Assembly: GCA_014825775.1 (NCBI GenBank)
Contig: MVAQ01000129.1
Coordinates: 1-59,279 of the forward strand
Reading direction: 5' to 3'
Origin: Krasilnikovozyma curviuscula
Taxonomy: Eukaryota; Basidiomycota; Tremellomycetes; Cystofilobasidiales; Mrakiaceae
DNA: 59,279 nucleotides
Below the pieces are notes generated by a model, which saw only the letters and a list, made by a program, of their open reading frames with translations, searched no databases and was not told the origin of the DNA. The position numbers and the translations under genes were made by a program. Below are positions 33,112-45,167 of the stretch, piece after piece. How positions within the stretch are numbered: position 1 is the stretch's first letter; the number at the start of each line of letters is the position of its first letter.

Positions 33112-36089
33112 CTATGCTTGTGAAACGAGAGAACGCGACTTCAACTGCGGCTTGAGAGACACAGTGTACTGCAGTCTATTGGTGAAGACCTGGAACAGCT
33201 GCACGTGCAGCAGAGGAACGATACCAAAAACAATTCCGGCTGGGATGAAGATATAGCTGTTTGAGAGAACACAAAGGGCAGGAGGAATAGTCAATAACTG
33301 GGTGCAGAGCCTTCGGTAAGAAAAAAGAGGCACAACGTACTCTAACAGACAAAGTGGAAGTGGTCTCATCGACCTCTCGCTTGGCTCCAGACCAAGATGA
33401 CTGACAGATGTCGACTTGGAAGAGTCCAGCTTGGTGGTCCATCTTTCTTTACTTGTCACCCTGTGGTAACCATCATAACAGCAGCACATGGCAATTGTAA
33501 GGAATAGTGAAAGATTCCTCATCCTGTTGGTGAGATTGATGGCAAATGCGGCAACAGCAGGCGAGGTGAGCCAGGTCAATGTGCTGTGATCGGGGAGAAC
33601 AGGGGGGACAATGGATGGGGCGCCTGCGAGAGTGAAGCATGCCAGGATGACAAACATGTTACTGAAATATCAAAACAAAAGGCTTATCAGTAAGCGTAAC
33701 TGAAATAAGAAGAAAAAATCTAGAGTAGTGCTCACCCCATAAGCATGTGAGCCTCGTAGAGACGACAGAACAACTCGAAGAACGTCATGAAAGAAGTGGA
33801 TGGGAGTTTATAGTACTGTGGTTCAGATCCAACTTCACCGGCGGCTGTGTCAGCTGGGGACAAGACAGGGCTGTCGGTAATGGATGTCGCAGAGCTGCCG
33901 GTGCCGTCTGTGGAGAGGAAACCGTCGAGGGAAGTACGGGACGAACTCTCAGTTGGTGATAGAATTGAGCCCATTTCGAATTCTTCTTTGCCATTCGCGA
34001 CCATGTTGAGACGTCTGTCGAGATAACTGGAAGCAGATGAGTGCAAGTCAAGAGAGAGGGCAGTTGGTTCATCAGAGTTTGTCAAGTTGAAGGCGGAGCT
34101 ATTCCGACCAAATTCGTTCTTGATCAAACGGCGATAAGCATATCCAGTATCCACTAGAAAGAAAAAGAGAAAACGGGTCAGAGGAGTGAGATGGAAGGTA
34201 TGGTGAACGAAGGAGAGATAGGCTTACGGCAACCCCACATGTGTCGAATTGCTTGGGAGTATCTAGCCTTGTGATCATTCCAGAGGCCCTGAAGACCGCC
34301 TCTTTGCCCAGCAACAACATCGAGTTGAGATGCAGGCGAATAAATCGTGTGTGCGATGATGTTACCTTTGGTAGAAAATATCTGTAAAATTGAAAAACCA
34401 CCAACCTCTGAGTAACAGTATCCTGTGAAGATAAGATAACAGTTTGTACGTACACATTTGATAGCCATGTGCATGTCCTCACCGATAGATTCGGGGCCTG
34501 CATCCCAGAACCCAACAGAGGCAGCAAGTAGCATAGACACACCGTACGCAGAAGTTGGGATTTTGGCCCATGATTCTGGGAAAGTGGACGACATGCCAGC
34601 AATACCCCCTGTTTGTGAATCATAGAGACAAAGGAAAAGCAAGCGATCAGTGAGGTTGCTCCTTTCAAACACCGGCGGTAAATCCAGCTCACAGAAGATG
34701 TCGGTCACTCGGACTGAAACTGGGATAGTAGAAGCATTACGATCGAAGCAGATGGTTGGCACAAACATCATACGAGTTCTAGGAAAAGACAGATGGAAGG
34801 AGGTCAGGTGGCGAGGACGAGGTTGCAAGGGTGGCGCGTCGAAAACGTACCTTTCCTCTGGCGTACCCAAAGCAAACTTGCAGGCAACAGAGGCGAAATA
34901 GTCAGAGGCGAAACAAGCTAGAAGGATCGGCAAAGATCAGGTCGGTCGATTGTCAATAACAATTTATTGTGTTTAAAAAAAGAAAAAAAAGAGGCTGAAT
35001 GGCTTACTGTCGGAGTCAATAACAGTGAAAACCATTCTGGCAAGACGAGAGGGGTCTTCCTTCCTGTGACGAATAGCAGTTGCCCTTGATGCCCAAGCCA
35101 AGTTGGATGATTTACCAGCTGCTTCACCTTCAATGTCTTTTTTCGTTTTTTGTTGGGAAAACAGGCGGGTGCGTCAATTCAGGCGCGGCGGACGAAAAGA
35201 GCACCGGTGTTAAAAAAGCTACTCACTAGGGGGATGAAGAGTGTAAGAGACGTCGAGGAACTGATCAGCATATTCGGCAATCAAAGTAGTTGCTTTGCTT
35301 GGAGCTGCCTTTTCTCGTTCTTCCATGGCTAACACAACGCGGTACGACGATCGAGCAAGAAAGTGGGACGCTAAAACATCGAGAGTCTCGCGCAATGTGC
35401 CCAGATCTTCAGCATAGCTGTGAGAAAAAGATTGTGTGTGGATGTCAGAAACGCAAACCCTTTCCTGCAGTCCAGCTTAATGGGAATGCCTTACTTGGGA
35501 AGCAAGATAACATGTTCGACCTGCGGATCGGGAGCATGATCGGGATATGCGCAGTCAGAACAATATTCGCAAGACAAGACGAAAAAAAGGCAGAAAAAAA
35601 GTCAGCTGTCGTATTTGAAAGGAAAACATTCCAACCCGCAGATAGCAAGGCAAAAGCCCCAAAGAAGGTAACATGGTGCGAGCAACGGTCACCAAGGAGG
35701 TGCGTATGAGAGCAACAAAGACTGGTCCGGCACGAATTTTTGCTACTGCGACCGACGAAGCATCAACAAGGAGAACCTACCTGTTCGAGCTGAAGGACGG
35801 TGCGACCTTGGCCTGCGTTGACCTTTCTCTCTCTACCCTTGGACCATTCGAGTCTCCAGTCGGTCGCAGCGTGCTGTTTGACGCCGTTGATGGCTCTATA
35901 CGCGCCCCACAAACTTCTGAGGTTGACCGACATGAGGCCGCAGTGGACAAAGACGAGAACGAGGGCGAAGAGGAGAGGACAGTACGTCGGGCCGTAGAGG
36001 ACGAGGGGGATGAGGGCACAGTGCGTGATGATTGGCGCCCTTTGGAGCACTTGGCCCAACAAGCCGGAGGAAGAGGAGGTCGAAGACAT
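33112..36089 (-). CDS. Multi-span membrane glycosyltransferase, GT2 type
   Basis: A probable processive or membrane-bound family 2 glycosyltransferase; product unknown. The N-terminus (ATG at 36089, MSSTSSSSGLLGQVLQRAP) has two membrane spans (HCALIPLVLYG, PLLFALVLVFVHCGLMSV). The catalytic part follows in small exons: VEHVILLPNYAEDLGTLRE, YRVVLAMEEREKAAPSK, FTVIDSDACF (DXD-type), GPESIGEDMHMAIK (the acid-base ED) and RYSQAIRHMWG, a variant of the Q-x2-R-W motif. A Ser-rich cytosolic insert (about 33790..34130) and several membrane spans (about 33200..33660) end the protein at LKSRSLVSQA. About ten introns. It is related in layout to fungal Cps1/GT2 enzymes, but the motifs are not close enough for me to name it. 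Confidence 0.78.
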
Positions 36090-37071
36090 GATGGTGTCGA
36101 TACCGTTCCTGATTAATATCTTCGGTAACCGCAAAGGGACGGTTGTCTAAGGCACAAAACAAGAGGACGTTGTCATTAGTTTGGGGAGTAAAAGGGGCGC
36201 GGACTCGACAGAGCGAAGTGGGAGTGTTGACCGCGTTTCGTAACGAACGTTCTTGTGCGCAAAGGGAGGAAATCAAACTGACCTGACGCCGACGACGAGG
36301 GCGGGAAAGACACGAAGGAAAGAACAAGAAGAGAAACGAGAGGCTGAAGCTGCTGGAACGAGAGTGACGGTTGAGTTGATGGGACAGAAACTCGTTAACG
36401 AAGATGGAAAAACGCCCCTTAGGACGAGGCAAGACATCACCGTGGCGAATCCCACGCAACACAATCAAACACCAGTGCGCCAGTCCAGGCCCTCGCCTTT
36501 GCTCCCTTTTTTTTTGTTTCTGTTCTTTTCCTTGCGTCCCGAAATAAACCGGGGCACTACGCTATGTAAATGTGATCCCGTGCAGAGAGAGACAAAGAGG
36601 GAGAGAAAGAGAGAGAGTGAAACTCAGGGTGGAGGCGCGTTAGATCCTCCGTCTTCTGCAGTGTAATTTTGGCTTCGCCTCCTCGCTAGCTTCGGAGGGG
36701 TGGGAAGTCAGGTAGTGAAGCGAAAGCCCTAAATAGCCTTCACAGCAAAGTATGACCGTATTGTTGTACTACACTGACGAAGACGAGTACAGTCCATACA
36801 GATGTCAGCTGTAGAGCAAAAGCATACATCGCGCACAGATGCCGCGTCAGCAGCAACTGCTATAATGAATGAATAGGACTATGTATGTACCACGGCCGGC
36901 CACCGCTGCCATGGAAGATAAGAGTAGCTGTCTGGACCGGTTATCTCCAGTCGTGCATCGTATCAGGGTGTGTGGTGTTTCCTAAGCATCAGGGAGAATG
37001 CCGGATTACCCGAGCACAAGTCAAAATCATAATATCGCCCGTTAAATAGGAAAAGGAATACGAACACGTAC
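36090..37071. other. Upstream region of the GT2 gene and 3' flank of the Cupin_5 gene
   Basis: There are 982 bp without a convincing gene. On the minus strand there is a CT-rich tract at about 36584..36622, some 500 bp upstream of the glycosyltransferase ATG, much as in the HSF gene. The open frames here (36253..36666 plus, 35896..36468 minus) are low-complexity and mutually antisense. Confidence 0.45.
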
Positions 37072-38189
37072 CTAGAAATGATTCAAAGGTTTCGTATATT
37101 CCATCAGTTGAGTTATCAAATGAGGATCGTCTTTACAAATCTCTTTCAGAGCTTCTTCGTCCAGAAAACCGTGATCTTCAAGTTGCCTGCAAATTGTGAT
37201 TCGAAGTCGTGTCCCGAAAGAAAACACAGACATTTAGTTGCGTCCAAGATCTGTCAGGGTAGAAGAATATTCAAACTACTACTTGCCATCCAGGAGTCAC
37301 GACTTCACTGCACATTACAATCCGCCCGTTGGTTTCAGTCACAGCTCACAGTCTGGGTGATATATAATTAACGAACGAGGAGAAGGACTCACCTGATGAG
37401 ACACCCTATGCTTTCTTCAGCACCATCACCATTTTTCAATAGAGCAAGATCATCGTCCGGGATTTGTGACGCCTTGGTTTGTTTATGAAAAAAAGAAGAA
37501 GAAAAAAGAGAGATTAATGGACAAAGTTCGAAATCACTGGACTGCGACGCGAGTATTCAACCGAGACTTGCCTTCCAGACGTTCGATCCTACAAACAACT
37601 GCTTGACTATTGGAAGAATTCGGCTCGGTGATCAGTTTGAATCCAAGAGGTAGATACACAAGGTGGATTTGAACTAAATTCGATTTTGTGGATTTGAAGG
37701 GGGGGGGGGGTTTTCTCACCTTCGCCTTTGGAACTGTCGCTCCCCATCACCACCGTTTCGACTCTTGCCTTCTCAGTTGCAGTCGGTGGATACAGTAGAG
37801 TGTACTTCGCTCTGCCACAATGGAGAAGATGAAAGGTCTCCAAGGTCGAGCAAGGCTGATTAGACTTTTCTGTATTCAAAACAGCAAATCTGGTGCAGAT
37901 CCACATACGACACTTTTATTCATATGCATTCTTCCTCTGGGGCTCTCTGGACTGAGCAAGTAATAGATCTGGGTAGCCAAGCTTCGTTCGGCCCCGTCTG
38001 CGAAAGTGGACGGGATCTTCTCAGCCATAATTTCTGTCTGAACAAAGAAACTGTAGATCATCTCGCAGTCAGCTCAACCAGCTACTCGAGATTATTGATT
38101 GGTTATGTTATGCTAGCTAGGTAGACTCACCCTCCCTCGAAATGCTTTTCCAACTTGAGCGATTTACTTCGGACAAAAGGGTCAGCCAT
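37072..38189 (-). CDS. Cupin_5 (YML079w-like, DUF985) protein
   Basis: A small beta-barrel protein of the Cupin_5 family; the biochemical role of the family is not settled. Spliced order: MADPFVRSKSLKLEKHFEGG, then FFVQTEIMAEK and RSLATQIYYLLSPESPRGRM-HMNKS, TFHLLHCGRAKYTLLYP, KQLFVGSNVWK, ASQIPDDDLALL, and QLEDHGFLDEEALKEIC to the stop at 37072. EGGFF, the IYYLLSP strand, the H-x-N metal/ligand strand and the Gxx.WK turn line up with yeast YML079w by length. Start is the ATG at 38189. One intron begins with GC rather than GT (donor AAG-GCAAGT, near 37572) and another contains eleven Cs in the sense strand (37699..37709). Divergent from COG8, 374 bp away. Confidence 0.82.
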
Positions 38190-38563
38190 GAACCAATTCA
38201 CATTTGTGCTATCAAGTGAAAGGAGCTCACAGCAAGGAAGAGTTCGTCTCTGGGTATGGATAAGGATAGGAAGGCGTCATTCTAACACTTCAGAACAGAT
38301 TGAACAGACGACAGAGTTGATCAGGTTATGTGGCTCGACAGATGAGATCAACGAGAGGGCATGACATACCTTTCGAACTTAGGTTTTGCCTATTGATGTC
38401 TCCGTTTCAAGAGCTGATATCGATGGTCAGCAGTAAACGAAAGTTGTGGACAAGAGTTCCTTTGCATCAGCCACATTTGACAAAGGCAACCAACCTCCAA
38501 CGCCAGCAGCTGCAGCTGAAGCTCCCCCGCTTCACCTGCCAGATTTCTCTGTTTGTAGAGACG
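38190..38563. promoter_or_regulatory. Divergent promoter between Cupin_5 gene and COG8
   Basis: A 374-bp spacer lies between two genes pointing away from each other. A plus-strand open frame runs into COG8 from 38330, but its upstream part has no COG8 similarity. The promoter role is inferred from position. Confidence 0.45.
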
Positions 38564-40888
38564 ATGGAGTCCCTGCAAAGCCTTCAAGATATAGGCGAGG
38601 TTAGTTCTGGAGAGGGAGCTACTTTGGTCGAACTGCTCAAGGAAACGGCCAGGTTGGAAAAGGTCATCGACCCAGAGTCCCTCTTTTCGACGGTGAGTTT
38701 TCCAGCAAGTCTTGCTCCTCTCCATACGCAAGTTGCTGACGTGAACTATCGCCTCTGTTAGAAAATATCAAGAGACTATCTGGACAAGGTTTCTAAGTCA
38801 GTAGAATTAAGCTGGTCGGAAGACAGCAAACCAAGAGCTGACGCCTCTCTTCACCTCCTCCGGGTGCAACCAGTTTGTCGCTGGAAGCTGTCTTACAGGA
38901 ACCTAACATTATCAGTGAAGAAGCTTCATTCGTTGCCGGAGAACTCACAAGTCTGTGCTTTCGGGAGTACAGGACTTTCATTTCGGTCCACAAAATAACA
39001 GAAGATGTGAAAGGTGCTTTCGACGAGTATGTCTCCATTGCTTTATCTCCGTCCCTCAAATGCTTGTAAAAATCTTCGCTAGCCTGTATCTGACTACATA
39101 TCTATGATAATGATTTGTAGATTCTCCTCATCCCTCGACTCTTTACTCTTATCGGTCCCACTGCTGGAAGAAGAATGTCACGCTTTTGCTCAGTCTACGC
39201 GATCTATCCAAGCAACTCGGCGTTCGGCGGCTCTCGTACTGGAGCATCATGATAAACTAATGGATCTTCTGGAAGCACCTCAGCTGCTGGAAACCTGTGT
39301 ACGGAATGGATATTGGGCGGAAGCCATGGAACTGGCTCGATGGGTGCGAGGATTGGTCTCGAAGCAGCAGCAGAACAAAAGTCTAGCCCACTTTGCAATT
39401 GTCCAAGATGTGGGAAGGGAAGTTGAGAAGGCTATGGAGGGGATGCGAGCTCAGTTGCTCGCCATCCTGCGTGAACCAAACAAGCTCCCCCAGCTCGCCA
39501 AAGCGATCGGTTTCTTGAGAAGGATGGGTGATCTCAGCGAACCAGAACTTCAAATTGCATTCCTCTCTTCCAGATCGTTCAATTACAAGACTCAGCTCAC
39601 TGGGCTGGAAAGGGAACGTGGCGACCCAGTCCGCTACGTGAGACGATACGTCGACTTATTCCGTGAAAACGTTTACGACATCATCTCACAATTCACTTCA
39701 ATATTTCTATCGAAGGATACTCCCGATACCAATTACTCAGTAGAGCTTATCACCACCTTTGCTCACCAGTCCTTGGCTCATCTCCTCTCAACTTTGGATG
39801 GCCAAATTCCTCTTGTGGACGACCCGGCTTCACTGTCATCCCTCCTCACTCAGCTGGGTTACTGTGCTATCTCGTTTACAAGAGTTGGTCTGGACTTCCG
39901 AGAGCTGATCAGCAGACCTTTCGAAAAAGTGAGTCGTCATATATCTAATGACGCTTCTCACGTCTTTCTCGGCGCTGACTTCTTTTATCATCACTCACAG
40001 GCGGTCGTAGATGCAACAATCAAGTCTATGTCAGAAGCTATGTCGGGCCTTGATCAGGTGATCAGAGATGCTGTCAAAGTAAATAAAGCGCCTCCGAAAT
40101 GGATCTGTCTTCCCACATTCAATCCGTCAATTGCAACAAACCAGCCCCTCAATAGCCATACTAGCATTCCCAATTCCACTTCATCATCCATCTACGCTCC
40201 TCCTCCGGCCCTCACTACATTCCCACCCCTCGCGCTCTTTGCAAACGCCCACATCAACACCCTCAACTCTCTCCGACTCCTTTCTCCTCTGGCGGTTTTT
40301 GAGGACCTGGTATCAGCCCAAGACAAATCTCTGGACGAAGTATCATCCCTCGTTCTTGAGTATTGCAAGACCTCGATCACATCCCACCATGGCAACCAAT
40401 CTCATCAAGCGACAGGTTGGCAAACTGAAGCGTCAACTTCCGCTGCGTTGGCTGACCTGAAACATACGCAGCTGGTGATGCTTGAGTTTGCTAAGACGTA
40501 CTCTGAGGCTTTGGTCCCGTTCTTACAGAAGGGCTTGATAGAAGGTGTTTACGGTGGGGAATTGGGGACTACTGAAGATGTGATTGGTGCGAACATTCGC
40601 AACGATGTCAAGAGCGCTCGTCATCAACTGGATGAGTGGATACAGTCTACGATCAATGAGTTACATCCAGTCCCAGTAGCTATCGAAGAGGATAAAGCTG
40701 CAGACGACGATTCACTTGTGGTAGAAGAAAGTGGCGTTGAAACGCCTGAAGAAGGTGACATGGCAGATGGAGACTTGGAAAAGGAGATAGACGAGGTAAT
40801 AGCACCTGCTGTTGCTGCAAAGGAGCTAAGCGACGAGTCTGTTGATGTGAACTCGAGAGCGGTAAACGAACTAATAAGTGAATCGTAA
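38564..40888 (+). CDS. COG8: Conserved oligomeric Golgi complex subunit 8
   Basis: Cog8 (Dor1 family) is a lobe B subunit of the COG tether for retrograde intra-Golgi vesicles. Start MESLQSLQDIG at 38564. Exons: 38564..38692, 38762..38796 (ISRDYLDKVS), 38874..39026 (LSLEAVLQEPNIISEEASF, LCFREYRTFISVHK), 39121..39928 and 40001..40888. Typical segments are ATRRSAALVLEHHDKLMDLL, LLETCVRNGYWAEAMEL, RSFNYKTQLTGLER and DPVRYVRRYVDLFRENVYDI. The C-terminal tail is acidic. A 72-nt intron at 39929..40000 (GTGAGT...CACAG) keeps the frame open, so it could be read through as 24 extra residues. The 35-nt second exon is easily missed. Confidence 0.92.
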
Positions 40889-40907
40889 TATATACTTGGT
40901 CGTGGTA

Positions 40908-43105
40908 TCATCGCAAAAGGAAAGAAGGGGTTGGTTCCGTCACAAAACAACCCAATCTTTTAGCCAACCGCCATTTCTGAGGCTCAAGAGATCCTGCAAC
41001 CAAGTTCAAACCAAACTCGATAGAGTCGAACGAAGGGGTTTACCGCCAGCATTGGCGCAGCACGACTTACATTAAAGACAATCCTGACCTCAGGATTGCC
41101 AGCTGGCTTTCGGACCAGGTTTTCCAATCGAACAATAATGCCCCAGATGGAATGCTCATGATGCTTTCCCTCAATCTCAGCACTATGGCCACTTACGCCT
41201 TGTGGTCTCAAATGGATGCTGCTTTCATTCTGCTCAAAATCCAACTCTGGGCCTATCAGCTCCATCAAAATCCTGATAAACTCGGCTGCCTTGAGCTCTG
41301 CTTTGTAAGTCAGCGTTCCGCCTTCGATGTCAAGAAGGGCACTTGACAGGATATGATGCATGAAGGATGGATGAGGCAGGACAGATTCGAAGCAAACGCC
41401 GGCGAAGACTGCTAGACCAGGAGAGTAGTTCGTGGATGTTAAATGGTGACAGGTAAGCTCCATGATTGATGCTTGAAAAGACGACAGAATAATCGAAGGA
41501 GCTTGGCGAGGGAAAATATCATTAATTTCATGCGGTAGTTGAGTCAACAGACGGTTGGTGAATGCCCGTGCTGTAGATTTGACGATTTGTTCGTTGTCAC
41601 TAATGTAGTTGCTGGGGGGAACATACTCTTGAGTTAATACCTCCACGAGAATCTCTTGCAACGGGATTGTTGTTTTTCCTGGGGATGTTTCGCCAAGGAT
41701 CCGGTACACCTCCCTTCCTGTGCTTCGGTAGAACAACAATGACCTTGAGATGGCCATCTCAAGTGTCGACGGAGTGAGCGTTTCCAAAGTCTTCCGCAAT
41801 TCTTCTTCGGTCACTGTGAAGTGCTGCTCAGGATAGGCAAGAGATGGGTTTTGATGACCGAGAGGCTGAAAGGACGGCTGGTAAAGGCGTTCAGCAACAC
41901 AAGGGCAGATGGTACGCGGCGGCTACTAGCCCGAATCAAAGTAGAAAAGGAATTGACGCACAATAGAGTCACTCTTGGTATCCGTGAGCGGCCCTCTACT
42001 CAGGGATGGTAGTTTGGACGGGAGTCCAATGCCATCACCTTCCAGGATGAGCTCTCTTATAGAAGACTGATTTAAAACTAAGTTCCAGATGCTAGCTGTG
42101 ACCTCTATCTTTTTTCCCGTACTCATGAAGTCTTCGCAGCATATCTTGATTGGTGTTAGAGGTCGAAAATCAAACTCGTGCTTGAGAAAGTATGTTCCAG
42201 TCTGAAGAGATGCTCTGATGAGAGCTTTTTTAAAGAAAAAGAAGTTGAGAGAGAAACAGAGAGTTCGCCCTAACTCACCGAGTAAGAATTAAGCTCTGAT
42301 CGATACATGCTGATGGACTTTGATAAAGCTGGGCATGTGATGACGATCAGTTGGGAGGATAGTTCGAAGTGTACGTCTGTCTCTTCAGCTGATATGTTAG
42401 AAGAAGAAGAGTTAAGAATTTTGTCATCTGAAGACAAGAGATACACCAAAGGAGTTACTTGTTTTTTCTAAGACAGTGAGAGGGTAAATGAAAGAAATGA
42501 ATACCTTTGGAAGCGATGTGGAATTCTTCGACCCAACTCAGCTCTTCCACAGTTTCGAAAGCATTCATCCAAGGAACTTCAACGCGTCTATTGGATGAGA
42601 TGGCTTTACTATACAATGTGACTTTATCATCTGGCAGCGTTTGAAGAGATGGGAAAGCTCCATGGAGTTGAGGGAGTGCAACGATCTGGGGCAAAAGCAA
42701 GATCGAACGGTCGAAAACGACACTTCTGCCCATAAAAGTCAAGACAATGATGGAACCTATAGAAGGGATAGTCGAAGATGCTGGGCTTAACAGGAATGAT
42801 GGGCTGCTAGGGCTGCCGCGGTGGGCATCACATTCGAAGGAAGAACAGAAGACTGTCGGCGCTTGATCCTCCTCTACAGAGATGATCTGTGCAATGGGAA
42901 AGGATCTCTTGGGGCTCTGGATATTCAGGATTGATCCAGGCTAAAGAAATCAGAAAGATATCAATCAGTGGGAATGGTTCTCTTTCATACTCACCTTCTG
43001 ACGTCCAATAAACGGCTTGGCCAACCAGCTGAAGGACGCCCCAATCTGTTTAGGGACGGTCCACTTTAAATTGAGAGATGAAGCAGCCATTGATGTTCGG
43101 TTCAT
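40908..43105 (-). CDS. Unrecognised conserved-looking protein
   Basis: I do not recognise the family. The exons read well: MNRTSMAASSLNLKWTVPKQ (start at 43105, or MAASS at 43093), PGSILNIQSPKRSFPIAQII, the block 42500..42800 with SVVFDRSILLLPQIVALPQL and VEELSWVEEFHIASK, then AEETDVHFELSSQLIVITC, TGTYFLKHEFDFRPLTPIK, and the large exon 40984..41814 beginning TEEELRKTLETLTPSTLEM. The end is either at 40984 by read-through or, if a GTAAGT donor near 41070 is used, at 40908. Alternating hydrophobic residues suggest beta strands in the N-terminal half and helices in the C-terminal half. No signal peptide or membrane span is obvious. The 3' end lies at most about 100 bp from the COG8 stop. Splitting into two genes near 41850 is possible but needs no extra start. 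Confidence 0.6.
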
Positions 43106-43327
43106 CCTTGTTGGAGTCAAAACGGCAGGGGGGACTTTATGTGAGCAAGTGGCGGCGGGGGAAGCAGGCGACCCGCATGGTGCAGTGTAGTTGTTCAAAC
43201 GGCCATCTGCCTAGCTGTAAGAGCTTGCCCTGCCCAATATAACATATAATCCATTGGAATCTGTCTTACTCCCGTTTTTATTTTCTCTTTCCCCTTCTGC
43301 AGAATCAAATTCTAAAACAACTAAAAC

Positions 43328-44940
43328 ATGTGGACTTCGATTGGCCAAATGGTCGTCGTCGTCGTCGCTGCTGCTACTACTACTTCCTTGGTAGCAGCGC
43401 AACAGAATGCTTTCATCGCTACTGATTCCATTGCAGGACTCGACATGACGACGCTGGACCCGTCTGAGATCGACTCGCTCCTGTCCGCATACCCTGACCC
43501 CGTCGACTTCTACAAGAAGCTTCGCCCAGATGAAAGTGACTTTCTCGACGAGCCCAGGTTGCTCAAATACAGAGGAGACAGAGACGTGAATGCCTTTTGG
43601 GCAACTGAAGGCGACAAGATGCGACTCTTCAAGCAGCACATCGCGTTTGTGGACTTGACCGGCAGCCAGCTGCAGCCTGACTCCTTCCACGAGGCTGTGA
43701 AAGATGACTGTGGGTAGAACTAAACATCCGTTTAAGTATTTTGAAGACTGACAGAGCTATAATGATACAGATGTCTGGCCGAACATCACTCATCAATCCA
43801 TCGTCTCCCTCGTGTTTGAGAAGTTGTCGACCGACTCGATGAAATACCATCTTGAGACTCTGTCTTCATTCTGGACTAGAAACTACCGTACCGAATATGG
43901 TGCAGCGTCTTCCAAATGGATCTTCAACACGCTTGCAGAGGTAAATTTATTGGAGATGGAAACGAAGGTGGTTCGTTTTCTTCTTTGACTAATTCAGTTC
44001 CGCTCCCTTCTGATAGATCATTTCAAACGCTCCGCCTTCGTCGCTCATCTCCTTGAGAACTTTTCCACATGAGTTTGCACAGAGTTCCATCATTGCGCGC
44101 TTTGTGAGACAAAATCCTTGATGAATCATACATTTGAGTCTCCCATTGATACCGCTCTTGACTCCTGTCTCCTCAGGAAGCTCAAACTTCCAACAGGTCT
44201 CATCCAGTCGTTGTTATTGGTGCTCATCAAGATTCAATGAACTACAAATTTCCTCTCCTCCGGAGTCCTGGAGCAGACGATGACGGCTCAGGAACGGTAA
44301 CTATAATGGAAGCTTTCAAGGCTTTAGTCGAGTCTGATTTCAAACCCAAGATTCCTGTGGAATTTCATTGGTTTGCTGCCGAGGAAGGGGGCCTTTTAGG
44401 CAGTAGGGATGTCGTAAAGAACATGATCGCATCACAAACTCCAGTAAAGGCTATGATCCAGTTTGACATGACGATGTATCTCACTGGCACTGAAGCTCCG
44501 AAGTTGACCATCATTGATACCTCTGTCACTCCCTCCTTGTGCAACTTCACTCATTCACTAGGAGAAGTTTACTCTGACTTGGAAGTGGTGTTTGGGCAGC
44601 TACCTCCTCGCGCTGGATCAGACCACATGAGGTATGGCGATGTTTATTCAAAGACATGGAATATACATTAAGATGCATATCAAGATTTATCTGACACTAT
44701 CGCTCTTCCAGTTTCTGTGATGGAGGATATCCTTGCTCTTTCGCTGTGGAAGGAGATCCCGCCCGTGGTCAAATGCAGGACTTTTACACGCACACACCTC
44801 TAGACGATGGAGTCTACCCCAAACATGCATCTGAACGACAAGGACCATCCACAGAGTCTTTCTCATATGATCACGGGAAGGAGTACGCTAAGCTCGCCGT
44901 CGCATTCGCTATTGAGTTGGGAGGTTGGGTAAACAAGTAA
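43328..44940 (+). CDS. Secreted M28-family zinc aminopeptidase
   Basis: A bacterial-leucyl-aminopeptidase-like M28 exopeptidase, probably extracellular or vacuolar. Residues 1-25 form a signal peptide (hydrophobic MVVVVVAAATTTSLVAA, then QQN). The zinc ligands are visible in GAHQDS, PGADDDGSGT, EEGGLLGS (with the catalytic Glu), FDMTMY and SDHMSF. Exons are 43328..43709, 43771..43940, 44017..44103, 44177..44631 and 44712..44940; all phases join, with SDHM-SFCDGGYPC across the last intron. About 440 residues, usual for the fungal enzymes. A propeptide-like segment precedes the catalytic domain. Several potential N-glycosylation sites (NIT, NFT) fit secretion. Confidence 0.92.
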
Positions 44941-45167
44941 TGACACTTAGACGATAGGTCATAGATTTACTTTCGATTCCAACTATTTGTACATTTATCT
45001 GACAATTGGGAAGCAAAAAAGAAGGAAAAAAACTCGACCCCCACACTTCTGAGATACTTACTGCCAGTGTTGTCACGTCAAACCGCCAAAGCACAAAACC
45101 CTCGAACAAGGAGCAATCTTGTCGAACATATTATCAAGGTCTAGATCTCTAGGGTATAAGTTCATCA

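Noticed and set aside
35673..36468. Open frames on both strands around the glycosyltransferase N-terminus
   Set aside because: They are antisense or out of frame to the exon that encodes MSSTSSSSGLLGQ and its membrane spans.
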